Assembly (NCBI RefSeq): GCF_030499535.1
Contig: NZ_JASTLB010000004.1
Location: 62,001-126,000, forward strand
Length of the DNA stretch: 64,000 nt
Direction of reading: 5' to 3'
From: Streptomyces sp. TG1A-8
GTDB lineage: Bacteria; Actinomycetota; Actinomycetes; Streptomycetales; Streptomycetaceae
The notes under the pieces are model-generated. The model saw only the letters and a program-made list of their open reading frames with translations, made no database searches and had not been told where the DNA came from. A program made the position numbers and the translations under genes. Position 1 is the stretch's first letter; each line of letters opens with the position of its first letter. Shown here piece by piece: positions 24,600 to 32,677 of this stretch.

Positions 24600-25898
24600 C
24601 GGTTGTTCCTCCTGCTGGGACAGCTCACGAAGCAGCGCTTTGTACTCGTCGGGATGTTGTTCACGCATGATTCCCAACCACAGCCGAACGCCTTCAGCGA
24701 AGACCGACGGCTCCATCTTCAGGTGCAGGTGATTGACGACGTAGAAGGCATCGTCATACGGCAGCTGACGTGGCTGCCCTTGACCGCCCAGTCCATCCGA
24801 CCCGCCTTCGCTGGAGCTCTCCACTGCATCGGCAGGGCCAGGAGCAGAGAGTTCGGCATCTTTCTGCGTCGGCTGACGCTGAGCTGGCGGCCTGGCCGCA
24901 CTGTGCACCGCCTCACCGACTGGTTTGCCGTCCGCGGACAACAAAGTCGACGCCGGGTGCGAGTGCGCCGACGACGTGGTTTCCTTGTTGTCCGCGGACA
25001 ACAAGCTGCGGTTCACGTTGCCTGACAGAGGAGCGTCCGGCAGAGCGCTTGCCGCGAGCGATTGCTGATCTTCCGCCTTGTTGTCCGCGGACAACAAGGC
25101 AGTGTCCCCAGCGGAGCGCAGCGTCTGCAGCTGCCGACGTTCCTCGGCTTTGGCCAAGGCTGCGGCTTCCTTCGTTGCTTTTAGATAATCCAGTAGATTG
25201 GCTGCTCCCAGCCCGGGGTTCTCCTTGGAGTAGCGAGCCAACATCCGCCCGTCGCGCTCGGCAAGCGTGCCTGCGCTCAACATGGCCTGCAGCTCCGCCG
25301 GCAACTCCAGCAGCACCAGCTGGTTGGTCACCCATGAGCGGTCCTTGCCGAGTTGCTCGGCTGCCCGGGTCCGGGCCCCACGCTCCGAGGTTTCCGCGCA
25401 CACGGCTACGAGCTGCTCCACACCACGAGTACGCTCGATCACGTCAAAGTCCTCCCGCTCAAGGTTTTCCTTCAGCAGGTGGTTGATGAATTCCTCACGG
25501 CTTGAGGCCAGATCGTCACGGACAACGAAGTCCAGCGCCTCCAAGCCGACGTGGACAGCGCTGTGGAAACGTCGCTCACCGTTGATCAGAACGTGGGCGG
25601 CGTTGTCGATGCGGTCCTCGTGGTCGGGCCACAGTGCAAGGTAGGCGGTTCGGGTCACAGCGACACATGCAGCCAGCTGAGCGCGACGCAGTTCCTCGCC
25701 GAAGCGCGTCTTTTCCTCGTCGGTGCCGAAGTTGCGGCGCGGGTTGAGGAGGGTAGGGGAGACCTCATCCAGCTGCAACCGAACCAACTCGTAGACGGGA
25801 ACGTCTCCCTGGGTCACTGCCTTTGCGGGTCCGCGAGCACTGCGGCCGCGTCGTTCGGTGAAAGAAGACCCGGCTCCCAGCCGGTCGGCGACGCTCAT
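24594..25898 (-). CDS. parB: ParB-family partition protein with parS-like DNA repeats in its gene
   Basis: Protein of 434 residues. The N-terminal ParB domain carries NPRRNFG and the GERRFHSAVH box (CTP/DNA-binding region), then a helix-turn-helix (EQLGKDRSWVTNQL, about 185-200). The C-terminal third is low-complexity with three repeats of LLSAD(N/G)K; at the DNA level these are a CCGCGG-centred palindrome that may be the cognate parS site. The end (YDDAFYVVNHLHLKMEPSVF) is a globular tail. The start ATG overlaps the parA stop (ATGA), so parAB form one operon. This arrangement is typical of low-copy plasmid segregation loci and differs from chromosomal Streptomyces parB, whose parS is GTTTCACGTGAAAC. 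Confidence 0.92.
   Translation of the reverse strand: MSVADRLGAGSSFTERRGRSARGPAKAVTQGDVPVYELVRLQLDEVSPTLLNPRRNFGTDEEKTRFGEELRRAQLAACVAVTRTAYLALWPDHEDRIDNAAHVLINGERRFHSAVHVGLEALDFVVRDDLASSREEFINHLLKENLEREDFDVIERTRGVEQLVAVCAETSERGARTRAAEQLGKDRSWVTNQLVLLELPAELQAMLSAGTLAERDGRMLARYSKENPGLGAANLLDYLKATKEAAALAKAEERRQLQTLRSAGDTALLSADNKAEDQQSLAASALPDAPLSGNVNRSLLSADNKETTSSAHSHPASTLLSADGKPVGEAVHSAARPPAQRQPTQKDAELSAPGPADAVESSSEGGSDGLGGQGQPRQLPYDDAFYVVNHLHLKMEPSVFAEGVRLWLGIMREQHPDEYKALLRELSQQEEQPV
24924..25100. repeat. Three palindromic parS-like sites inside parB
   Basis: Three copies of a palindrome with core TTGTTGTCCGCGGACAACAA. Copy 2 (24984-25005) is perfect over 22 bp and copy 3 (25075-25100) over 26 bp. 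Copy 1 (24924-24945) has two mismatched pairs. Centres are 60 and 93 bp apart. All sit in phase with the parB codons and encode LLSAD(N/G)K. Repetition at DNA and protein level in a disordered region suggests a selected DNA site; the partition context points to parS or an autoregulatory operator. Function is inferred. Confidence 0.7.
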
Positions 25899-26848
25899 CC
25901 GCTGATCCTCCGTGCGATCGTCCGCATTGCTTCCACCTGCTCGCAGTAAGGGGCATGGGCTAGCAGGGCTGCCTTCACCCGTGCCGCTTCTCGTTGGTCC
26001 TTCAGCTCTGGCACGACAGCCAGGACCGGGGGCTCACCGATCTTCCGCCACTCCTCCAGAGAGGATGTCGCCACATAGCCCTTGCGGCTGTCGTACATGT
26101 TGACGACGAAACCGAGCTGACTGATGGCGACTTCCATGTCCTCGATCAGGTCCGCGATCTGCTCTTCGAGCATGTCGTAGGCGTCGGCGGACGAGTCTTC
26201 GGACAGAACAGGGATGACGATGCCCGAGGCGCCGTCCTCTTCGCCCTCCCGGGTGCGGCAGTAGTAGATGGCCGTGTCCATGCTGTAGCCGAGGCTTGGC
26301 GGGCAGTCGACGACGATGAAGTCGAAATCGTGCTCCAGCGGCTCCAAGGCCTTCTCCAGCGCCGTCTCCTTGATCCGCACGAAGCGGCTCGTGGCGAGCT
26401 TGGCATCGAGGAGGAAGGCGTCCTTGCAGGCCCGGAGCAGCCAGAGATGATCCTCGAAGTCCCCGCCCCTTATCGGCACCAGCAGGTCCGTGAGCTCACC
26501 GTCCTTGACCTCACCGAGCATGTGCTTGGCAAGGCTGGGGGCATCAATTTCGATGAGCGGGTGACCGAGCTGCTTGGTCAGGTGACCCTGCGGGTCGAAG
26601 TCGATCAGCAGAGTGCGATGACCCGACTCGGCGAGAGCCTGGGCGACGCCGGCAGACACCGAGGTCTTACTGACACCGCCCTTCTGATTACCGAAAATGA
26701 TGCGGCGCGCCCCGGTGACCCGCTGGGGCTTGGGCCGCGGTGAAGGATGTTCGTCGAGCCACAGCCGGATCGACTGAGCAATACCCTGGTTGTAAGAGAT
26801 CCCGCTGGACTTGCAGTCCCGCTTCAGCTTGTCGTACGGCACTGTCAC
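25895..26848 (-). CDS. parA: ParA-family partition ATPase, 5' end replaced by an IS6 element
   Basis: A P-loop ATPase with a deviant Walker A (GNQKGGVSKTS), Walker A' LLIDFDPQGH and the Walker B-like FIVVDCPPSLG. Together with ParB it would position plasmid copies at division. The first native residues visible are YDKLKRDCKSSG; everything upstream of base 26838 belongs to the inverted repeat of an IS6-family element. The reading frame stays open into the IS; a GTG inside the IS end (26848) could serve as a start (317 residues), as could one at 26956. No native start, ribosome-binding site or promoter survives, so expression would depend on the IS. The stop overlaps the parB start. Confidence 0.85.
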   Translation of the reverse strand: MTVPYDKLKRDCKSSGISYNQGIAQSIRLWLDEHPSPRPKPQRVTGARRIIFGNQKGGVSKTSVSAGVAQALAESGHRTLLIDFDPQGHLTKQLGHPLIEIDAPSLAKHMLGEVKDGELTDLLVPIRGGDFEDHLWLLRACKDAFLLDAKLATSRFVRIKETALEKALEPLEHDFDFIVVDCPPSLGYSMDTAIYYCRTREGEEDGASGIVIPVLSEDSSADAYDMLEEQIADLIEDMEVAISQLGFVVNMYDSRKGYVATSSLEEWRKIGEPPVLAVVPELKDQREAARVKAALLAHAPYCEQVEAMRTIARRISG

Positions 26849-27684
26849 GTTGACTGACCGGGTGGGATGATCTTCTGGTTGGTCATGCCGGGAGGGGTCG
26901 TCCGTGGACAGCGCGCCGCCGTCGTACAAGGGGCACCGGTACCCGGTGGAGATCATCGCGCACTGCGTGTGGCTGTACTTCCGCTTCCCGCTCAGCTTTC
27001 GCGGGGTCGGGGAACTGATGCTGGAGCGCGGCGTGCTCGTCTCCTATGAGACGGTCCGCCGCTGGTGCGCCAAGTTCGGGCAGACCTACGCCAACGGCCT
27101 GCGTCGCCGGCTGCCCGCCCCGGGGGCAAATGGCACCTGGATGAGGTCTTCATGAAGATCAACGCAGAGCGGAAGTACCTGTGGCGGGCCGTGGACGCCG
27201 ACGGCACCGTCTTGGACATCCTCGTACAGAGCCGACGGGACACCGCTGCGGCCCGGCGCTTCTTCCGCAGGCTGCTGAAGAAGACCCATACGGTGCCCAG
27301 GGTGGCCGTCACCGACAAGCTGCGCTCCTGCAGCGCGGCCCACCGCGAGGTCATGCCCTCCGTTGAGCACCCCTCGCACAAGGGCCTGAACAACCGGGCG
27401 GAGAACAGTCATCAGCCGACAAGGCAGCGTGAACGCGCGATGAAAGGCTTCCGCAGTACCGGTGGGGCCCGACGGTTCCTGGCTGCCTTCAGCGGCATCT
27501 CACCGCACTTCCAACCCCACCGCCACCTGATGACCGCTCCCGGCTACCGAGCTGAGACGACCCTCCGCTTTGCAATCTGGGACCAGGCCACCGGCGCCGC
27601 CGGGACCTGAACACCGCTTCGAAACCCGGTCCCGCCCCATACCTCACACGCTGCCAGAAAACCCCTCAATAACGTGACAGTGCC
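26838..27684 (+). mobile_element. IS6-family element, copy 1 (transposase frameshifted)
   Basis: Bounded by the inverted repeats GGCACTGTCACGTT (26838-26851) and AACGTGACAGTGCC (27671-27684); the first eight bases match the typical IS6 family end. It is 847 bp and carries one transposase gene, which has lost one C relative to copy 2. No 8-bp target duplication is seen (flanks end in gtcgtac and begin with agtccgag), so its flanks have been recombined since insertion. It lies inside the 5' end of parA. Confidence 0.92.
26904..27610 (+). pseudogene. IS6-family transposase, copy 1, one-base frameshift
   Basis: DDE transposase. The frame from ATG 26904 is intact to about 27115 (…GLRRRLP), then shifts; the rest (GGKWHLDEVFMKI onward) is in another frame and stops at 27610. 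Comparison with the copy at 31645-32352 shows a single missing C (ctgcccgcc against ctgccccgcc), so this copy is inactive unless the base is a sequencing error. Catalytic residues HLDE, VTD and NRAE are all still encoded. Confidence 0.9.
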
Positions 27685-27966
27685 AGTCCGAGGGCACCGG
27701 CCCGAACGGCGAGAAGACCATCGTCCAGCTCATCCACGACGGCGAGGTCGACCTCATCGTCAACACGCCGTACGGCACCGGTGGCCGCCTCGACGGCTAC
27801 GACATCCGTACGGCCGCCGTGGCCCGGTCCGTGCCGTGCCGTGCCGTGCCTGACGACGGTCCAGGCGCTCGCCGCCGCCGTCCAGGGCATCGACGCCCTC
27901 AACCGCGGCGACGTGGGCGTGCGCTCCCTCCAGGAACACGCCGAACACCTGACCGCGGCGCGGTAG
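27685..27966 (+). pseudogene. carB: 3' remnant of carB (carbamoyl-phosphate synthase large subunit)
   Basis: Immediately after the IS6 right end the sequence encodes the C-terminal end of Car[43 protein letters not shown], then in another frame [19 protein letters not shown] and the end HLTAAR. The 5' 90 percent of the gene is missing. A 10-bp expansion of a gtgcc tandem unit (about 27830-27850) breaks the frame inside the remnant. It cannot encode an active enzyme. CarB is normally chromosomal, so this points to IS-mediated capture of a chromosomal end fragment. Confidence 0.85.
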
Positions 27967-27988
27967 TGCCGAGGTCAGAGGGACAAAA

Positions 27989-28021
27989 CCGAAGGGCCGG
28001 CGCGTTGCGCCGGCCCTTCGG
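27989..28021. terminator. Bidirectional rho-independent-type hairpin
   Basis: Perfect 15-bp stem CCGAAGGGCCGGCGC (27989-28003) with its complement (28007-28021) and a three-base loop. It follows the carB remnant stop and precedes the end of lysE on the other strand, so it would end transcription from both sides. Confidence 0.8.
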
Positions 28022-28037
28022 CCTTGCTGCCGTGTCG

Positions 28038-28685
28038 TCAGCTCACCTTGGTCGGGCCCGAGGTACCGATGGCCAGGGAGACGGCGAGCGCCCCCAAGAC
28101 GGCGCCCATCGCGTAGCGCTGCACCTTGAGCCAGGAGGGGCGGCGTGAGAGGAAGACGGCGATCGCGCCGGCCGCCAGGACGATGGTGAGGTTGACCGCG
28201 ACGCTGACCACGATCTGGATCGAGCCGAGGATGAGGCCCTGGAGGAGGACGCGGCCCTTGTTCAGGTCGATGAACTGGGGGATGAGCGAGAGGTACATGA
28301 TGGCGATCTTCGGGTTGAGCAGGTTCGTCATCAGGCCCATCGTGAACAGCTTGCGTGGTGAGTCGTGTGGCACGTCCTGCGGGGCGAAGACGGAGACGCC
28401 GCCAGGCTTCAAGGCGTTCCAGGCCAGGTAGGCGAGGTAGGCTGCGCCCGCGAGCTTCACAGCGAAGTACAGCTCGGGTACGGCGATGAAGACGACCGAC
28501 AGGCCCAGGTTCGCGGCGACCAAGTACACCATGAAGCCGAGCGCCACACCGCCGAGGGAGACGATGCCGGCGCGCCTGCCCTGCGTGATGCTGCGGGAGA
28601 CGAGATAGATCATGTTCGGGCCGGGGGTGAGCACCATGCCGAGAGCCACCACCACCACGCCGAGAATCCCGCTCAGTTCAACCAT
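28038..28685 (-). CDS. LysE/RhtB-family amino acid exporter
   Basis: Protein of 215 residues with about six hydrophobic helices. The N-terminal [14 protein letters not shown] motif and the central [19 protein letters not shown] motif are hallmarks of the LysE/RhtB translocators, which export amino acids or derivatives through the cytoplasmic membrane. Its start overlaps the end of the DinB-like gene by eight bases, so both belong to one minus-strand unit, divergent from a MocR-type regulator. That layout (regulator, shared palindrome, exporter) suggests ligand-controlled export. The substrate cannot be told from sequence. Confidence 0.92.
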   Translation of the reverse strand: MVELSGILGVVVVALGMVLTPGPNMIYLVSRSITQGRRAGIVSLGGVALGFMVYLVAANLGLSVVFIAVPELYFAVKLAGAAYLAYLAWNALKPGGVSVFAPQDVPHDSPRKLFTMGLMTNLLNPKIAIMYLSLIPQFIDLNKGRVLLQGLILGSIQIVVSVAVNLTIVLAAGAIAVFLSRRPSWLKVQRYAMGAVLGALAVSLAIGTSGPTKVS

Positions 28686-29294
28686 GAAAACCCCTCATTT
28701 GCTGGTGCGTTGTGTCGCCATCCTCTGGACGCGCTCCGTCGGCGCGGTCGTCGTGCATGGCCTCGGCGAGGTCGTGGGCAATGTCGTGGAGGAGGTGGCG
28801 GGTGAAGAGATCGACGGTGAGCCGCGGGTCGGCCAGGCGCGGATCGTCGCGGTCCCAGTCGTCGGCGGTGAGCGTGGCCAGGCGGAGCGCCAGGGCCTCG
28901 GCGGCACGCCCCAGCTCCTCCGCCACCTGCTGCGGCTCCTCGTCCCGGTAGCGCCGGACGGCGTCCAGGCGATCCGCGGATGCCCCGGTCTCCGCCCCAG
29001 TCCGTAATCTCGGTGCAGTCGGTGATTGTCCTAGGATTGCATCGAGTCGGGTGTGGAACAGCAGACACATATCCCGGACGTGGCAGCCCGATTCCAGGGG
29101 CGACCAGGCGGGCGAGCCTGCGTGCCGACTGCCGAGTCCCGCAGGAGCTGCTGCCAGCCTGCTGTGTACTCCCGGAGCGCGTCGGCGATCGCATCCTGCC
29201 TGATCAGGTCGGATGTGAAGCCGCAGCGTCGGCAGTCGGGCGGGGGTAGGGGAGTCCGGTCGAGCAGTGACCGGGATCGCGTGGTCGTGTTCAC
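28678..29294 (-). pseudogene. DinB-like (DinB_2) family gene with one-base frameshift
   Basis: From GTG 29294 the frame encodes TTRSRSLLDRTPLPPPDCRR and CGFTSDLIRQDAIADALREY; the rest (WSPLESGCHVRDMCLLFHTR, then LHDIAHDLAEAM) follows in another frame. One additional C in the ccc run at about 29107-29113 would give a continuous ARPAWSPLESGCHV. The pattern, with CxxC near the N-terminus and a GCHVRD helix, is that of small DinB-fold proteins common in Streptomyces, of unknown substrate, thought to be metal-dependent thiol-transferases. It may be intact in reality if the missing base is a sequencing error. Confidence 0.7.
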
Positions 29295-29374
29295 TGAGCC
29301 CAGTCCCCTCCCTTCCTGGCCTCGGAGCAATGTCTGGAGCGTACGGGCAGAGCAATGCTCGATGCAACCCATAC

Positions 29375-29391
29375 ATTGCACTCAGTGCAAT
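29375..29391. promoter_or_regulatory. Palindromic operator between mocR-like and dinB-lysE unit
   Basis: ATTGCACTCAGTGCAAT is a perfect 8+1+8 palindrome in the short intergenic region of the divergent genes, 46 bp before the regulator start and 80 bp before the other unit. Its position and symmetry fit the binding site of the GntR-type winged helix of the adjacent regulator. The function is inferred. Confidence 0.65.
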
Positions 29392-29437
29392 TTTGTGGTT
29401 CGATGGAGTCCACCCGGACGGACGAGGGGAGCGCGCC

Positions 29438-30784
29438 GTGAAGGACTATCAGAGCGTCGCCGACGCAGTGGCCGAGGAGATCAAAGCCGGCGCCCTCCGG
29501 CCCGGCAACCGGCTTCCTCCGCAGCGCGAGTTTGCGCGGCAGCACGGCATCGCGAACTCCACCGCCACGCGCGTCTACCAGGAACTGGCCCGCCGCGGGT
29601 TGACGGTGGGTGAGGTGGGACGCGGCACCTTCGTCCGCGCGGTGTCCGCGAAGTCCAGTGTCTCCACTCCCGCGCTCACTGAATCCGCCGGCAGCCGGAT
29701 CGACCTCGAGCTCAACTACCCGGTCGTACCCGAGCAGAGCACACTCCTCGCCGAAGGGCTCAGTGGGCTGCTGCGGCCCGACGCCCTCGGATACTCCCTG
29801 CGGCCGGTCGGTGCGTCCGACCTCCCGGCCGTGCAAGAGTCCGCCGCCGGCATCCTCGCCCGCGGCGGCTGGTGTGCCGACCCCGCGCGGATCCAGTTCG
29901 CGGGCAATGGGCGGCAGGCCATCTCCGCCGTCATCACCGCCCTGGTGCCACCGGGTGGGCGCCTCGGCGTCGAGGAGCTGACGTACCCCGTGATCAAGGC
30001 CGTCGCCGCCCGGCTCGGCATCACCGTCGTCCCGCTTGCCATGGACAGTGCCGGACTGGTCCCGGAGGCCTTGGAGGAGGCCCACGCCGCCGCCCCGCTG
30101 CACGCGGTTTACGTGCAGCCGAGGCTGCACAACCCGCTCTCGCTCACCATGTCCACGCAGCGAGTCGAGCGGCTGGCCGACGTACTGCTGCGGCTCCGGA
30201 TCCCGGCGGTCGAGGACGCCATTTGGGCGTTCCTGCACGACGAACTGCCACCGCTCGCCGCCTATGCCCCCGAGCGGACCGTACTGATCGACAGCCTGTC
30301 CAAGCGCATCGCCCCCGGCCTGACCCTCGGCTTCGTGGTGGCGCCCGACACCCTGGCGAGCGAGATCGCCGCCGCCCTTCGATCGGGCGGCTGGACCCCC
30401 ATGCGCTTCGCCCTGGAGGCCGCCCACCGCTGGCAGCAGGACGGCACTGTGAAGAAGCTGGTGGACGCCAAGCAGAGGGAAGCGGCGGTACGGCAGAAGA
30501 TCGCGGCCCAGCGCCTCGCCGGTTTCGCGGTGCAGAGCGATCCACGCTCCTACCACTGCTGGTGGCAGCTGCCGCGCCCGTGGCGCGCGGACACGTTCGT
30601 CGTCGCCGCCGCGCGGCACGGCATCGGGGTGGTGCCCGCCGCTGCGTTCACCGCCGGCGGCAGCCACGCCCCCAACGCCATCCGCCTGGGACTCGCCTCG
30701 CCCCAGCGAGACGTCCTCTCCCAGGCGCTCGGTACGCTCGCCGGGCTCGCCAGGTCCGCGCCGGAGGACCTCGTCACCGACTGA
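29438..30784 (+). CDS. MocR/PdxR-type regulator (GntR winged helix fused to aminotransferase fold)
   Basis: About 448 residues from GTG 29438, which is preceded by a GAGGGGAG purine tract. The N-terminus is a GntR winged helix (LPPQREFARQHGIANSTATR) with VGRGTFV at the wing. The remainder is a type I aminotransferase fold with the likely PLP Lys in DSLSKRIAPGL and Asn/Tyr-rich ligand motifs (VYVQPRLHNPLS). Such proteins use an amino acid or PLP adduct as effector. It is divergent from the LysE exporter and shares a 17-bp palindrome with it, so it probably controls that exporter. Longer in-frame starts upstream (29267) are less likely because they would overlap the operator. Confidence 0.9.
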   Translation: MKDYQSVADAVAEEIKAGALRPGNRLPPQREFARQHGIANSTATRVYQELARRGLTVGEVGRGTFVRAVSAKSSVSTPALTESAGSRIDLELNYPVVPEQSTLLAEGLSGLLRPDALGYSLRPVGASDLPAVQESAAGILARGGWCADPARIQFAGNGRQAISAVITALVPPGGRLGVEELTYPVIKAVAARLGITVVPLAMDSAGLVPEALEEAHAAAPLHAVYVQPRLHNPLSLTMSTQRVERLADVLLRLRIPAVEDAIWAFLHDELPPLAAYAPERTVLIDSLSKRIAPGLTLGFVVAPDTLASEIAAALRSGGWTPMRFALEAAHRWQQDGTVKKLVDAKQREAAVRQKIAAQRLAGFAVQSDPRSYHCWWQLPRPWRADTFVVAAARHGIGVVPAAAFTAGGSHAPNAIRLGLASPQRDVLSQALGTLAGLARSAPEDLVTD

Positions 30785-31571
30785 CGCCCGCCCGGGCGGG
30801 CACGGCGGGGAAGTCCGGCAGCGGGGGGGTACGGGCCGTCGCTGTGGAGGACTTCGCCGTACGCCTCCTTGTACCGCCTCTCGAACTCCGCGAAGGTGGC
30901 TCCCTCGTCCGCCGTTCCGCGCAGATGCCCGTCGAGGGCGTGGGCCGCGAGCCAGGCGCCGCGGCAGGCCAGATGTACCCCACGGGACGGGAGCGAGTCC
31001 GACTCCACGGAGCACGCGGCGTCGCCGACAAGCACCATCCCGGGACGCCACAGCCGGTCGGCGGCGTACGACCAGTGCGGGCGCACCCGGATCTGCCCGT
31101 GACGGCCGCCGCGCACCCGTGTGGCCCCCGTCAGGAAGGCCCTGATCGGAGGACACTCCTCGACGAACTCGAACAGCGAGCCCTCGGGATCCTCGCGCAC
31201 CCGGTCCGCCAAATCTTGCCGCACCACCGCCCCGACACGGGTAAGCCCGCAGCCGACCGGTGCGATCCAGAACCAGCCGCCGCCGAACGGGAAGCGCTGC
31301 GGGCCTCTTGCCTGGCTGTGGTCGGCCTTGAAGCAGGCGTACACGGCCAGCCCGGACGAGCCACGGGCACCGGCGACATGACGGCGCAACAGACTGTCGC
31401 TGCCCGAGGCGTCCACCACATAGCGGGCCGCCACCGTACAGGCCGGGCCCTCCTCCGGGCGGTGGCGCAGCCCCGTAACCCGCTCGTTCTCGGTGACCAC
31501 GTTGACGGCGGCACACTGCTCCTGTACCTCCACGCCGTGGACGAAACCCGGACACTGATCCCGCTCCAGCG
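30774..31571 (-). pseudogene. Flavin-dependent halogenase-like oxidoreductase, truncated by IS6
   Basis: Encodes the middle and C-terminal part of an FAD-dependent halogenase or monooxygenase-like protein: YVVDASGSDSLLRRHVAG, FPFGGGWFWIAPVG and the FAD motif VLVGDAACSVESDSLPSRGV. The first about 120 residues, including the GxGxxG dinucleotide motif, are missing; the gene is cut at the IS6 end (31571). Near the 3' end a run of seven C (about 30820-30827) shifts the frame; with six C it would end PYPPLPDFPAVPARAGVSR at 30774, convergent with the MocR gene. It cannot be functional in this form. Whether it halogenated cannot be decided because the WxWxIP motif region is absent. Confidence 0.75.
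30786..30801. terminator. GC palindrome at convergent gene ends
   Basis: GCCCGCCCGGGCGGGC is a perfect 16-bp palindrome directly after the MocR-gene stop, between it and the convergent halogenase-like gene. It has no T tract; a terminator role is plausible. Confidence 0.45.
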
Positions 31572-32418
31572 GCACTGTCACGTTATTGAGTGGTTTTCTG
31601 GCAGCGCGTGAGGTATGGGGCGGGACCGGGTTTCGAAGCGGTGTTCAGGTCCCGGCGGCGCCGGTGGCCTGGTCCCAGATTGCAAAGCGGAGGGTCGTCT
31701 CAGCTCGGTAGCCGGGAGCGGTCATCAGGTGGCGGTGGGGCCGGAAGTGCGGTGAGATGCCGCTGAAGGCAGCCAGGAACCGTCGGGCCCCACCGGTACT
31801 GCGGAAGCCTTTCATCGCGCGTTCACGCTGCCTTGTCGGCTGATGACTGTTCTCCGCCCGGTTGTTCAGGCCCTTGTGCGAGGGGTGCTCAACGGAGGGC
31901 ATGACCTCGCGGTGGGCCGCGCTGCAGGAGCGCAGCTTGTCGGTGACGGCCACCCTGGGCACCGTATGGGTCTTCTTCAGCAGCCTGCGGAAGAAGCGCC
32001 GGGCCGCAGCGGTGTCCCGTCGGCTCTGCACGAGGATGTCCAAGACGGTGCCGTCGGCGTCCACGGCCCGCCACAGGTACTTCCGCTCTGCGTTGATCTT
32101 CATGAAGACCTCATCCAGGTGCCATTTGCCCCCGGGGCGGGGCAGCCGGCGACGCAGGCCGTTGGCGTAGGTCTGCCCGAACTTGGCGCACCAGCGGCGG
32201 ACCGTCTCATAGGAGACGAGCACGCCGCGCTCCAGCATCAGTTCCCCGACCCCGCGAAAGCTGAGCGGGAAGCGGAAGTACAGCCACACGCAGTGCGCGA
32301 TGATCTCCACCGGGTACCGGTGCCCCTTGTACGACGACGGCGCGCTGCCCACGGACGACCCCTCCCGGCATGACCAACCAGAAGATCATCCCACCCGGTC
32401 AGTCAACGTGACAGTGCC
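31571..32418 (-). mobile_element. IS6-family element, copy 2 (intact), inverted to copy 1
   Basis: Ends GGCACTGTCACGTT (31571-31584) and AACGTGACAGTGCC (32405-32418), 848 bp, one base longer than copy 1 because of the C lost there. No matching 8-bp flanks are seen (gctccagc and cgcgaggt). With copy 1 it brackets 3.9 kb in inverted orientation like a composite transposon. The left end truncates the halogenase-like gene. Confidence 0.93.
31645..32352 (-). CDS. IS6-family DDE transposase
   Basis: Protein of 235 residues, the normal IS6 family size. HTH region YETVRRWCAKFGQTYANGL, then the DDE triad in GGKWHLDEVFMKI, AVTDKLRSC and LNNRAENSHQPTR. The frame is intact, so this copy could supply transposase for both elements. 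IS6 elements move by replicative cointegration, which fits the lack of simple target duplications and the rearranged flanks on both copies. Confidence 0.95.
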   Translation of the reverse strand: MGSAPSSYKGHRYPVEIIAHCVWLYFRFPLSFRGVGELMLERGVLVSYETVRRWCAKFGQTYANGLRRRLPRPGGKWHLDEVFMKINAERKYLWRAVDADGTVLDILVQSRRDTAAARRFFRRLLKKTHTVPRVAVTDKLRSCSAAHREVMPSVEHPSHKGLNNRAENSHQPTRQRERAMKGFRSTGGARRFLAAFSGISPHFRPHRHLMTAPGYRAETTLRFAIWDQATGAAGT

Positions 32419-32485
32419 CGCGAGGTTGCTGCTCGACGGTTACGCAGCGCCCTCGATCTCGGCCCACAGCCGGGCGGGGCGGGCG

Positions 32486-32677
32486 TCACTTCTCGTCCGC
32501 ACCGGGTTCCGCGCTGTCGAAGATCGGCATCAGGTTGCCGCGGGTAAAGTTCCCATAGGGGAAGAGGTGGGCGATGACCTGTTCCCACGGCCCCTGGGCC
32601 AGAGCCGCCGCCGGAAGGGGAAGGATCTCTTCGCTGGGCACTCCCGGGCGACTTCGCCCGGCCTGAGCCAACGTCAC
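32486..32677 (-). CDS. Small protein coupled to the oxidoreductase gene, unrecognised
   Basis: Sixty-three codons from GTG 32677, which overlaps the stop of the upstream oxidoreductase gene (GTGA). The sequence (PWEQVIAHLFPYGNFTRGNL, MPIFDSAEPGADEK) looks like genuine protein rather than random translation, but I do not recognise a family. The gene ends about 70 bp before the IS6 end. It could be a short real gene or the surviving tail of a longer one. Confidence 0.4.
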   Translation of the reverse strand: MTLAQAGRSRPGVPSEEILPLPAAALAQGPWEQVIAHLFPYGNFTRGNLMPIFDSAEPGADEK

